The notes under the pieces were generated by a model that was not told the DNA's origin, ran no database searches, and was given only the letters and a program-made list of their open reading frames with translations. Shown in pieces: positions 5,601-12,469 of a DNA stretch of 12,469 nt (the first letter of the stretch is position 1; each line of letters opens with the position of its first letter). A program made the translations under genes and the position numbers. The DNA comes from Holophagaceae bacterium UBA706 (lineage in GTDB: Bacteria; Acidobacteriota; Holophagae; Holophagales; Holophagaceae). The DNA lies in contig DBME01000221.1 of assembly GCA_002298155.1 (NCBI GenBank), forward strand, positions 10,293 to 22,761, given 5' to 3'.

Positions 5601-6855
5601 CCCAGCGACCATCTCACCCGGACCCTGGCAAGCCGCCCTCATCATCGCCGTGCTCCTCTACCGGGCCGTCATGGCCGGGCTGCTGGAGGCGTTCCACGCC
5701 TTGCCCTCCATCCAGCGGCGGCGCCTGCTGGAGGAGGACGCCATCGCCAACCCCCTCCTGGCCTCGCTTCTGGAGCGGCCCCACGTGCTGGGCCTGTGCC
5801 TGTCGCTGCTGAACCAGACGCTCCTCCTGGGCCTCCTGATCCTGGTCTGGCCCCTCAAGGACCTGCTGCCCGGGGGCGGCTACCTCATGGCGGGCCTCTT
5901 CCTCGCCTGCATCTGGCTCGTGGACCTGGCTCTGCCGGCCCTGGTGGTCGCCGGCGAACCCGCCCTGTGGATGAACCGCCTCTTCCCCTACTACGCCCCC
6001 GTCCACCGCATCCTGGCGCCCCTGGTCGCACCCCTCGCCCGGGTGGTGCGCCGCCAGCGCGCCGACCATGACCGCACCCGGGACGACGAGGACGAGGACG
6101 TGCCCGACGAGGCCGTCACGGCCCTCCTGGAGGAGGGCGAGGCCGAGGGCATCCTGGAGGAGGAGGACCGCGTCCTCATCCGGAACGTGGTGGAGTTCGG
6201 GGACACCGTGGTGCGCGAAGTCATGACGCCCCGGACCCTGGTGGAAGGAATCCCCCTCACCGCCACCTTCCCGGAAGCCTGGGCCGCGTTCCGGGCCAGC
6301 CGCCATTCCCGCATGCCCCTCTACGACGGCACCATCGACCACGTGGTGGGCATCCTGCTGCTGAAGGACCTCATGCAGGTGCCGCGGGAGGATCCCCTGG
6401 ACCTGCCGGGCCTGGCCAAGCCCCCCTGCTTCGTGCCCGAGAGCAAGAACATCCTGCAGCTCCTGCGGGAGATGCAGCGGGACCGCCAGCAGCTGGCGGT
6501 GGTGGTGGACGAGTTCGGGAGCGTCTCGGGCATCGCCACGCTGGAGGATCTGCTGGAGGAGGTCTTCGGGGAGATCCATGACGAGCACGAGGTCCAGGCG
6601 GACATCGTGGACATGGGCAACGGGGAGTTCCTGGTCTCGGGCCAGGTGCACGTGGACGACCTGGAGGAGCGCATCGGGCTGGTCTGCGAGCGCGACGGTT
6701 TCGACACCCTGGGGGGGCTGATCATGGCCCGGCTGGGGCGGATCCCGAATTCCCAGGAGACCCTGGAGGTCGAAGGGGCCCGGCTGACCGTACAGAAGAT
6801 GGAAGGGCGGAGGATCCTGCAAGTGCACGTGCGCCGGGAGCCGCCCGCGGAGTGA
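5593..6855 (+). CDS. CorC/HlyC-family CBS-domain membrane protein (CNNM-type)
   Basis: Family members (CorC, YfjD, TlyC, CNNM) take part in divalent cation or cobalt/magnesium homeostasis. The protein has 420 residues in three parts. The N-terminal membrane region has hydrophobic helices at about 12-30, 66-88 and 96-120 and resembles a divergent CNNM (DUF21) domain. A highly acidic linker (163-192) leads to two CBS domains: the first at about 205-262 with VREVMTPR (207-214) and SRMPLYDG (239-246), the second at about 275-330 with VVDEFGSVSGIATLEDLLEEVFGEI (304-328), a strong signature. A CorC_HlyC regulatory domain fills about 340-416, including DTLGGLI (371-377). The GTG start overlaps the previous gene by eight bases, so co-transcription is likely, though TAGAAT suggests an internal promoter. 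It ends 40 bases from the convergent peptidase gene. Confidence 0.9.
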   Translation: MTDPATISPGPWQAALIIAVLLYRAVMAGLLEAFHALPSIQRRRLLEEDAIANPLLASLLERPHVLGLCLSLLNQTLLLGLLILVWPLKDLLPGGGYLMAGLFLACIWLVDLALPALVVAGEPALWMNRLFPYYAPVHRILAPLVAPLARVVRRQRADHDRTRDDEDEDVPDEAVTALLEEGEAEGILEEEDRVLIRNVVEFGDTVVREVMTPRTLVEGIPLTATFPEAWAAFRASRHSRMPLYDGTIDHVVGILLLKDLMQVPREDPLDLPGLAKPPCFVPESKNILQLLREMQRDRQQLAVVVDEFGSVSGIATLEDLLEEVFGEIHDEHEVQADIVDMGNGEFLVSGQVHVDDLEERIGLVCERDGFDTLGGLIMARLGRIPNSQETLEVEGARLTVQKMEGRRILQVHVRREPPAE

Positions 6856-6895
6856 AGGCGGGGGGAGGCTCAGGGCGTCTGGTTCCGGTCCGCTG

Positions 6896-7963
6896 TCAGC
6901 GTTCGAGCAGGGCGAGTTCCTTTTTCAGGATCTCCAGCCGGGCGCCCTCGGGGGCCGACTGGCACAGGCCCCGGAGGGCCCGAACCTGCGCCGCGCGCAG
7001 AGCCTGGTCGGCCGGGATGGGGACATCCGGAATGACGCCGGCGCCCTCCCAGTTCCTGCCGGTGAGGGCCGTGCCCATGTGGCCGTTGGGAATGTAGGCC
7101 TGGAAGCCCGGGGCGATGGGCCGGGGGTTGGGCACCTGGTTCGCGCCGCCCCAGGTGGGCTCGCCGATCACCAGGGCGCGGTGGCGTTCCTGCAGGAGGT
7201 AGGCGACGGCCTCGCCCCCGGAAGCGGTGCGCGGGGAGGTGAGCACGAAGGTGGGCCGGCTCGCGTTGCGGTGGGGCAGGGCGGCGGGTTCGCTGCGGTA
7301 GGTGCTGGGCTCCTCCGGGGGCCTGGGGGCGATGGCGAACAGGGGCATATCGGCCCCCTCCAGGAAATAGCTCGTGAACAGGGCGACGGTCGGCGTGGCC
7401 CCGCCGCCGTGGTCCCGGAAATCCAGGATGAGCGCGTCGGCGTGGCTGAGGACGGCCATGGCCTGGGCGATCACCTCCCGGGCCTCCTCGGGGCGGTAGA
7501 AGCCCGTCATGCGCAGGTAGCCGACGTTGCCGGGGAGGATCTCGACCTTCTGGACCCCGAAGTTCTCCCGGCGGCCCCGCTCCGCGCGGGTCTCCTGGGG
7601 GGCCGGTGAGGCCGGCGTGGGCGCCTTGGCGACGGCCAGGGAGAGGTGCCGGTCCTGGGCCACGGCATGCATGTCGGCGGTGACGAGGTCCGCCAGGGCG
7701 CCGGGGCCGGCTGCGGCGGCGTAGCGCCCCTTGGCGAGGTTCTCCCGCAGGGCGGCGGCGATCCGGGTGGCCAGGGCCGCGTCGAAATACTCCGCCTCGA
7801 TCCGGCTGGCGAGGGCCGTGACCGCGCCTTGTATGGCGGCGGCATCAAGGGCCACCTGCTTTTGTTCCCTTGGCTCCGCGGGAGCGCCGTCGCAGGCTGA
7901 CCCGGCCCCGCCAGCGAGGATGACGGCCAGAGCGAAACGGAAGGCGGTTGTGCGCAGAACCAT
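6896..7963 (-). CDS. S41 family peptidase (IRBP/tricorn-like), probable lipoprotein
   Basis: This is a 355-residue secreted protease from ATG 7963. The reading frame extends upstream to 8113, but AAGGG before 7963 and the signal peptide starting there favour the shorter form. Residues 1-23 form a signal peptide that ends in GSAC, an imperfect lipobox with C24 as the lipidation site. A helical N-terminal region (about 38-110) contains DRHLSL (104-109), where H107 may be the general base. The S41 core has GYLRMTGF (148-155), LILDFRDHGGG (178-188) and the nucleophile region SPRTASGGE (243-251) with S248, followed by IGEPTWGGA (266-274). There is no PDZ domain, unlike CtpA/Prc, and the TASGGE form matches the IRBP-type branch. 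The site of action is the periplasm or envelope; the substrate is unknown. It lies 77 bases behind the response regulator on the same strand. Confidence 0.88.
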   Translation of the reverse strand: MVLRTTAFRFALAVILAGGAGSACDGAPAEPREQKQVALDAAAIQGAVTALASRIEAEYFDAALATRIAAALRENLAKGRYAAAAGPGALADLVTADMHAVAQDRHLSLAVAKAPTPASPAPQETRAERGRRENFGVQKVEILPGNVGYLRMTGFYRPEEAREVIAQAMAVLSHADALILDFRDHGGGATPTVALFTSYFLEGADMPLFAIAPRPPEEPSTYRSEPAALPHRNASRPTFVLTSPRTASGGEAVAYLLQERHRALVIGEPTWGGANQVPNPRPIAPGFQAYIPNGHMGTALTGRNWEGAGVIPDVPIPADQALRAAQVRALRGLCQSAPEGARLEILKKELALLER

Positions 7964-7989
7964 CTGGAGCCCTTGGGAGGTGAACCGCA

Positions 7990-8017
7990 ATTCTCCCACG
8001 GGGTCAGGGTAAGGCAA
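7990..8017 (-). promoter_or_regulatory. Possible promoter of the S41 peptidase gene
   Basis: Read on the minus strand, TTGCCT (8012-8017) and GAGAAT (7990-7995) are 16 bases apart and each match four of six sigma70 consensus bases. The -10 box ends 26 bases before the ATG at 7963. This would give the peptidase its own transcript separate from the response regulator. The evidence is weak because neither box is strong. Confidence 0.3.
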
Positions 8018-8040
8018 GGCACAGACCCATTCGGACGTTT

Positions 8041-8403
8041 CTACCCCAGGTAGGTCTGGATCTTCCCCAGCAGCCTGACGAACTCCACCGGCTTGCTCTC
8101 GAAGTCCGTGCACCCCGCGGTCATGGCCTTCTCCCGGTCGCTGGTCATGGCGTGGGCCGTGAGGGCGATGATGGGGATGGACCGGGTGGCCTCGTCGGCG
8201 CGCAGGATCCGGGTCGCCTCGTACCCGTCCAGCTTGGGCAGGCTGATGTCCATGAGCACCAGGTCCGGCGCCGCGGAGCGGGTCATGGCCACGGCTTCCT
8301 CGCCATCCTCGGCGAAGACCACCTCGTACCCGCGGCGCGCAAGGAGCCTGGACAGGGAATCCCGGTTCATCTCGTTGTCTTCCACGAGGAGGATCTTGGG
8401 CAT
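8041..8403 (-). CDS. Single-domain response regulator (DivK/CheY-like receiver)
   Basis: This 120-residue protein is a complete receiver domain with no output domain. It therefore acts by protein contact, by phosphotransfer, or as a partner of an unseen histidine kinase. The acidic pocket is E8-D9, the phosphoacceptor is D52 in LVLMDISLPKLDGYEA, the switch threonine is T82 in IALTAHAM and the conserved lysine is K104 in ESKPV. The wording IPIIALTAHAM and AGCTDFESKPV is typical of receivers that partner hybrid histidine kinases, and of DivK. ATG 8403 has AGAGG eight bases upstream; an in-frame ATG at 8433 is less likely. There is no kinase gene in the window. The S41 peptidase follows on the same strand. 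Confidence 0.93.
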   Translation of the reverse strand: MPKILLVEDNEMNRDSLSRLLARRGYEVVFAEDGEEAVAMTRSAAPDLVLMDISLPKLDGYEATRILRADEATRSIPIIALTAHAMTSDREKAMTAGCTDFESKPVEFVRLLGKIQTYLG

Positions 8404-8503
8404 GGGCCGACCTCTGGCTCCCAAGTCTAGCAAGGATTTTTGGACAGGACGCTCCTTGATCGGGCGCTAATTTCGGGTGAAGCTGGATCAGGTCGGGGTG
8501 TGC

Positions 8504-9763
8504 ATGTTCAAGAAGGTTCTAGCTTTTCTGGCGCTGCTGGCGATCCCGGCCGTGTTCTTCATGATCCGCTGGCGCGAGGGCCGCCGCCTGGTGCCCCAGC
8601 CCCGGGGCATGGTGCTGGGACTCTACGCGGGCCTGCCCGACTACGACTACGGCGAGGAACTGGCCCGCATCCGGAGCACCGGGGCCACCTGCGTGAGCCT
8701 CCAGGCCATCTACCGCATGGAGACCGGCCACAGCGACGAGATCCGGCGCCACCCCACCAGCAGCCCCACGGAACGGGCCCTCCGGCGCACCTTCCGCCAG
8801 GCCCGGGACCTCCAGTTGCGGATCATGTTCTTCCCCACCATCAACATGCGGGACGAGGCCGAGAACGCCAAGTGGTGGCGCGGCAACATCCACCCGGACC
8901 ACTGGGACGTGTGGTGGCGCAACTACACCGCCTTCAACGTCCACCTGGCGGCCCTCGCCCAGGAGGAGGGGGTGGAGTGGTACAGCGTGGGCACCGAGAT
9001 GGCCAGCACCCATGCCTTCCCCGACCAGTGGCGGGCCCTGGTGGCCGAGGTGCGCAAGGTCTTCAAGGGCAAGATCACCTACAGCGTCAACTTCGACAGC
9101 CACGACAGCTTCACCTTCGGGGACTGCCTGGACGTGATCGGCATCAACACCTACGACCCCATCGCCAAGCACGAGGAATACCCCTCCCCCGAGGCGATCC
9201 GGGACGCCTGGTGGTGGATCATCAACAAGGCCCGCACCCTCCATGCCCGCTTCGACCGTCCCGTGATGATCACCGAGGTGGGCTACCCCAGCGTGGCCCA
9301 TGCCCACGTGGGGCCCTGGGACTTCCGCACGGACAAGCCCTGCGACCTGGAGCTGCAGGACCTCCTGGTGGGCGGCGCCCTCAAGGTGGTGCGCAACTGG
9401 AGCGACGGCGAGGCCGTCTTCTACTACCTCTACGGGGAGAACCTGAACACCAAGCCCGTGGGCGGGCCCCAGGACCGCACCTACGCCATCTGGGGCAAGC
9501 CCGTGGAGAAGACGCTCAAGGACTACTTCGCCCTGCCGATCTTCGAGGGGCACATCGCCCCCAAGGCCTCGGACCGCCACGACGCCATGATCCAGAGCCT
9601 CGCCAGCTGCCTGCGCAAGGAGCGGGACTACGAGGACGGGGCCCTGCCGGCCTGGGCCGTGGCATGGATGGCCGCCCATCCCGGCGACGAACGGGAGGCC
9701 CGCGCCTTCCTGAAGAAGGACATCCCCCCCAAGCACAAGATCCCCAAGGGCCAGGAACGGTAA
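8504..9763 (+). CDS. Membrane-anchored GH113-like TIM-barrel glycosidase
   Basis: This 419-residue protein starts with a membrane anchor or uncleaved signal (KK then hydrophobic 5-20) and continues as a periplasmic TIM barrel. The pattern resembles GH113 beta-mannanase-like proteins: MVLGLYAGLPDYDYGEELARIRSTGATCVSL (about 36-66), IMFFPTINM (107-115), VEWYSVGTEMAST (157-169) with E165 as the likely acid/base, DVIGINTYDP (210-219) and VMITEVGYPS (254-263) with E258 as the likely nucleophile. VFYYLYGEN (305-313) would be barrel strand eight. The ATG at 8504 follows GGGGTG (8495-8500); an in-frame GTG at 8477 has no ribosome site. Residues from about 350 form an extension beyond the barrel ending in a basic tail. 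No sugar-use genes lie nearby, so the substrate is unknown; peptidoglycan or surface-polysaccharide trimming is as plausible as mannan. Confidence 0.75.
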   Translation: MFKKVLAFLALLAIPAVFFMIRWREGRRLVPQPRGMVLGLYAGLPDYDYGEELARIRSTGATCVSLQAIYRMETGHSDEIRRHPTSSPTERALRRTFRQARDLQLRIMFFPTINMRDEAENAKWWRGNIHPDHWDVWWRNYTAFNVHLAALAQEEGVEWYSVGTEMASTHAFPDQWRALVAEVRKVFKGKITYSVNFDSHDSFTFGDCLDVIGINTYDPIAKHEEYPSPEAIRDAWWWIINKARTLHARFDRPVMITEVGYPSVAHAHVGPWDFRTDKPCDLELQDLLVGGALKVVRNWSDGEAVFYYLYGENLNTKPVGGPQDRTYAIWGKPVEKTLKDYFALPIFEGHIAPKASDRHDAMIQSLASCLRKERDYEDGALPAWAVAWMAAHPGDEREARAFLKKDIPPKHKIPKGQER

Positions 9764-9770
9764 AGCGATC

Positions 9771-9776
9771 TAGAAT
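9771..9776 (+). promoter_or_regulatory. TAGAAT -10-like box before the receiver-DUF4388 gene
   Basis: TAGAAT ends nine bases before the ATG at 9786. Transcription would start within a few bases of the start codon, giving a leaderless or nearly leaderless mRNA. There is no ribosome site between the box and the start, and none before the alternative ATG at 9825. No clear -35 box was found. The arrangement is the same as at 5581-5586. Confidence 0.4.
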
Positions 9777-9785
9777 CGAACTCCC

Positions 9786-10529
9786 ATGAACGCCACCCCC
9801 GCCCCCGGCGCCCCGAACGTGCCCATGAAGACCGCCCTCCTGGTGGAGGACGAGCCCAGCACGCTGCGGTTCTACACGGCCGGCCTCAAGGGCCTCCAGG
9901 AATTCCGCCTGCTGGCCGCCCAGAACGGACTGGAGGCCCTGGAGGTGCTCCAGGCCGAAGCCGTGGACGTGGTGGTCACCGACCTCAACATGCCGGTCCT
10001 GGACGGCTACGGCCTCATCGCCATCCTGGCGGAGCGCTACCCGTCCCTGCCCATCATCGTCATCACCTCCGTGGCCGAGCCCGAGCAGCTGAACCAGGTA
10101 ATGGAGCTGGGCGTCCTGCGGGTGATCCCCAAGCCGCCACGGCTCTCGATGCTCATGGAGGCCATCCGGGCCGCGGTGGCCGCGCCCTCGCCGGGCATGA
10201 CCCGGGGCCTGGGCCTGCCCAGCATCCTCCAGCTCCTGAACTGGGAGCGCCGCTCCGCCACCCTGACCGTGCGCGGCGCCGAAGGCACCGGCTACCTCTA
10301 CGTGCGGGAAGGGGAGCTGATCCACGCAGCCGTGGGCAAGGAGAGCGGCCTCCTCGCCGCCTACCGGCTGCTTTCCTGGGAAGGCATCCAGGTGGAATTC
10401 GTCTTCAAATGCAAGGTCCGGGCGACCATCGACCTGCCCTTGCCGGAGGTCCTCATGAACCAGGCCCTGTTCCGCGACGAGCAGGCCCTGGAACGTGATA
10501 AGCGCCGCACCGACATGTGGCACGGCTGA
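9786..10529 (+). CDS. Response regulator with C-terminal DUF4388 (PATAN) domain
   Basis: This 247-residue two-domain signalling protein starts with a short Pro/Ala-rich stretch and a receiver (about 14-132). The receiver has E21-D22, phosphoacceptor D66 in VVVTDLNMPVLDGYG, T94 in IVITS and K116 in IPKPP. The second domain (about 138-235) reads GLPSILQLLNWERRSATLTV, then GTGYLYVREGELIHAAVG, the pattern of DUF4388/PATAN domains common in deltaproteobacterial and acidobacterial signalling proteins and thought to mediate protein contacts. It has no DNA-binding output. ATG 9786 is used by default, and ATG 9825 (residue 14, MKTALLVEDE) is a real alternative because neither has a ribosome site. It starts 22 bases after the glycosidase, and the phosphatase gene starts two bases after its stop. 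Confidence 0.88.
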   Translation: MNATPAPGAPNVPMKTALLVEDEPSTLRFYTAGLKGLQEFRLLAAQNGLEALEVLQAEAVDVVVTDLNMPVLDGYGLIAILAERYPSLPIIVITSVAEPEQLNQVMELGVLRVIPKPPRLSMLMEAIRAAVAAPSPGMTRGLGLPSILQLLNWERRSATLTVRGAEGTGYLYVREGELIHAAVGKESGLLAAYRLLSWEGIQVEFVFKCKVRATIDLPLPEVLMNQALFRDEQALERDKRRTDMWHG

Positions 10530-10531
10530 CC

Positions 10532-11176
10532 ATGCGGGTCCTCCTCGCACGCCACGGTGAAACGCAGTGGAACGTCGAAGGCCGCCACCAGGGCCAGACC
10601 TTCGACATCCCCCTCTCGGAGGTGGGCCGGGCCCAGGCCGCGGCCCTGGGCCGCCGCCTGGAGGGCCTCCGCATCGCCCGGGCGGTGGCTTCCCCCCTGC
10701 TCCGGGCGCGGCAGACGGCCGAAATCGCCCTGGGCGGCCGGGCCCCCATGCTCACCCTGGACCCCCGCCTGGTGGAAATCTCCCACGGCGACTGGGAGGG
10801 CCGGCTGGCCGCGGAGATCCAGGCGGAGCAGCCCGACCTGCGCCGGGCCTGGCGGGAGACCCCCCACCTGGTCACCCTCCCCGGCGGCGAGAGCTTCCGG
10901 GACGTGGAGGAGCGGGCCTGGCCCGCCTTCGAGGAGGCCCTCCGGGGCGCCGGACCCGAGGATTGTGTGCTCATCGTCACGCATGACGGCGTCAACCGGG
11001 CCCTCCTGGCCCGGATCCTGGGACTGGATCTCAGCCGCGTCTGGGGATTCCGCCAGGCCGCCACCTGCCTGAACCTGCTGGAAGGCACGGATGCCGGGCA
11101 TCTCCAGCTGGTCAGGCTGAACGACGCGGCCCACCTGTACGACCTTTTCGGGGAAACGGTCCACCGCAAGCTCTAG
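10532..11176 (+). CDS. Histidine phosphatase (phosphoglycerate mutase superfamily, GpmB/CobC-like)
   Basis: This is a 214-residue branch 1 histidine phosphatase. The catalytic core is complete: RHGET with H8 as the phospho-accepting histidine (7-11), R58 in SPLLRARQTA, the acid E82 in LVEISHGDWEG and H151 in IVTHDGVNR. Members act as broad phosphatases, alpha-ribazole phosphatases (CobC) or cofactor-dependent mutases. The short loops and the ISHGDWEG motif fit a GpmB/CobC-type phosphatase better than a glycolytic mutase. No cobalamin genes are near. ATG 10532 is two bases after the previous stop; an in-frame GTG at 10517 would overlap that gene by 13 bases. Neither has a clear ribosome site, so translational coupling to the receiver-DUF4388 gene is likely. 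Confidence 0.9.
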   Translation: MRVLLARHGETQWNVEGRHQGQTFDIPLSEVGRAQAAALGRRLEGLRIARAVASPLLRARQTAEIALGGRAPMLTLDPRLVEISHGDWEGRLAAEIQAEQPDLRRAWRETPHLVTLPGGESFRDVEERAWPAFEEALRGAGPEDCVLIVTHDGVNRALLARILGLDLSRVWGFRQAATCLNLLEGTDAGHLQLVRLNDAAHLYDLFGETVHRKL

Positions 11177-11273
11177 AGACTCCCGGCTGGCTTATCCCCC
11201 TGACCTTTGCGAAAATGAAGGGTCGTCCCATGCTGCCGTCTCCTCCGAGAACCCATCAACCAGGAAGGATCGC

Positions 11274-12469
11274 ATGTCCCAGCTCAAGCCCTTCAAGGCC
11301 TATCGGCCCAAGCCCGAACTCGCCGGCCAGGTGGCCGCCGTCCCCTACGACGTGGTGAACACGGAGGAGGCCAAGCAGCTCGCCGCGGGCAACCCCTACT
11401 CCTTCCTCCACGTGGGCCGTCCTGAAATCGACCTGCCCGCCGACATGGACATCCATGCCGACGAGGTCTACGCCCAGGGCGTGAAGAGCCTGCGCAAGCT
11501 CATCGCCGACGGCACGCTGATCCACGAGGACCGGCCCTGCCTCTATATCTACCAGCAGCGCATGGGCGACCACGTCCAGGCCGGGCTGGTGGGCCTGTGC
11601 TCCGTGAAGGAGTACGAGGACGGCCAGATCAAGCGCCACGAATACACCCGCCAGGACAAGGAGGACGACCGCACCCGCCACGTCACCGAGCAGGCGGCCA
11701 ACGCCGAGCCCGTGTTCCTGGCCTACCGCGCCGTGCCCTACATCGACTCCCTGGTCGACAAGATCCGCGCCACCAAGCCCGTCTACGACGTCACGACGCC
11801 CGACGGCATCGGCCACACCGTGTGGGTCGTCTCCGAGGAGACGCACATCTACACGCTGAACCACCTCTTCGACGCCATCCCGGCCCTCTACATCGCCGAC
11901 GGCCACCACCGCACCGCCGCGGCCATCCGCTACGGCCAGGCCCAGCGCGCCAAGACCGTCGACGGCACCGGCGACGAGCCCTTCGAGAGCTTCATGGCCG
12001 TGGTCTTCCCCCACGACCAGCTGAAGATCATGGACTACAACCGCGTGGTCAAGGACCTCAACGGCCTGACCCCCGAAGCCTTCCTGGCCAAGATCTCCGA
12101 GCGCTTCGACGTGGCCCCCTGCGCCGACCGCAGCCCCAAGGCCCCCACCACCTTCGGCATGTTCCTGGGCGGCACCTGGTACGCCCTGGCCGCCAAGACC
12201 GGCACGTACCCCGCCACCGACCCCGTCCGCAGCCTGGACGTGAGCATCCTGCAGGAGAACCTCCTGTCCCCGGTCCTGGGCATCCAGGATCCCCGCACCG
12301 ACACCCGCATCGATTTCGTGGGCGGCATCCGCGGCATGGACGAGCTCGAGAAGCGCGTGAAGAACGGGTGGGCCGTGGCCTTCGCCCTCTATCCCACCTC
12401 CCTCGACCAGCTCATGTCCGTGGCCGACGCCGGCCAGATCATGCCTCCCAAGTCCACCTGGTTCGAGCC
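11274..12469 (+). CDS. DUF1015 family protein (C-terminus cut by the window edge)
   Basis: About 398 residues are present. The last visible residues, IMPPKSTWFE, match the usual near-terminal motif of the family, so probably only 10-20 residues are missing. Conserved features are AAVPYDVVNTEEA (21-33), NPYSFLHVGRPE (40-51), KRHEYTR (120-126), the signature ADGHHRTAAA (208-217) and AVVFPHD (242-248). The ATG at 11274 follows AGGAAGGA (11262-11269), the strongest ribosome site in the window. The biochemical role is not established. From memory, DUF1015 genes often neighbour serA or serC in anaerobes, so a link to serine or phosphoserine metabolism is suspected; the gene to the right would be informative. 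It lies 97 bases after the phosphatase gene, probably with its own promoter, although I could not identify one. Confidence 0.9.
   Translation, partial: MSQLKPFKAYRPKPELAGQVAAVPYDVVNTEEAKQLAAGNPYSFLHVGRPEIDLPADMDIHADEVYAQGVKSLRKLIADGTLIHEDRPCLYIYQQRMGDHVQAGLVGLCSVKEYEDGQIKRHEYTRQDKEDDRTRHVTEQAANAEPVFLAYRAVPYIDSLVDKIRATKPVYDVTTPDGIGHTVWVVSEETHIYTLNHLFDAIPALYIADGHHRTAAAIRYGQAQRAKTVDGTGDEPFESFMAVVFPHDQLKIMDYNRVVKDLNGLTPEAFLAKISERFDVAPCADRSPKAPTTFGMFLGGTWYALAAKTGTYPATDPVRSLDVSILQENLLSPVLGIQDPRTDTRIDFVGGIRGMDELEKRVKNGWAVAFALYPTSLDQLMSVADAGQIMPPKSTWFE

Noticed and set aside
11188..11210. Possible sigma54 promoter before the DUF1015 gene (TGGC and TTGC)
   Set aside because: The GG and GC elements are 18 bases apart, whereas sigma54 sites require about 10.
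1..12469. A new defence island or multi-gene system
   Set aside because: Apart from ccdAB, which is a known system, the genes are recognisable housekeeping, stress and signalling families with no effector cassette, repeats, integrase or attachment sites.

Overview
The window is a GC-rich, gene-dense bacterial chromosome segment. Genes fill almost everything, and no gap between genes exceeds about 120 bases. There is no rRNA, tRNA, CRISPR array or insertion sequence. The gene mix suggests an Acidobacteriota of the Holophaga/Geothrix type: a receiver-DUF4388 regulator, a DUF1015 protein, a membrane-anchored TIM-barrel glycosidase and very strong G/C bias at third codon positions. That placement is inference, because no taxonomic marker gene is present.

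Layout. 1-779 (minus) is the N-terminal part of an ArnT/PMT-like membrane glycosyltransferase that runs off the left edge. 860-2269 (plus) is rarA, a replication-fork AAA+ ATPase. 2354-2916 (plus) is a chromosomal ccdAB toxin-antitoxin pair with its own promoter, visibly less GC-rich than its neighbours. 2923-3621 (minus) is a pirin-like cupin that converges on ccdB. 3739-6855 (plus) looks like a three-gene transcription unit: a universal stress protein, a DUF1624/HGSNAT-like membrane acyltransferase, and a CBS-domain CorC/HlyC-type membrane protein. 6896-8403 (minus) holds a single-domain response regulator followed by an IRBP-type S41 peptidase. 8504-11176 (plus) holds a membrane-anchored GH113-like glycosidase, a receiver-DUF4388 regulator and a histidine-phosphatase (phosphoglycerate mutase superfamily) protein. 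11274 to the right edge is a DUF1015 protein that lacks only its last residues.

How the genes relate. Most are housekeeping or stress/signalling genes and do not form one pathway. The clearest self-contained module is ccdAB, with tightly overlapping genes, a near-consensus promoter and a palindrome at the expected operator position. The regulator-phosphatase pair (9786-11176) is tightly packed and probably co-translated. I see no convincing undescribed multi-gene system. The points most worth a second look are ccdAB as a possible acquired island, two TAGAAT boxes placed so that the downstream genes may be read from leaderless mRNAs, the membrane-anchored GH113-like enzyme, and the extended RarA C-terminus.
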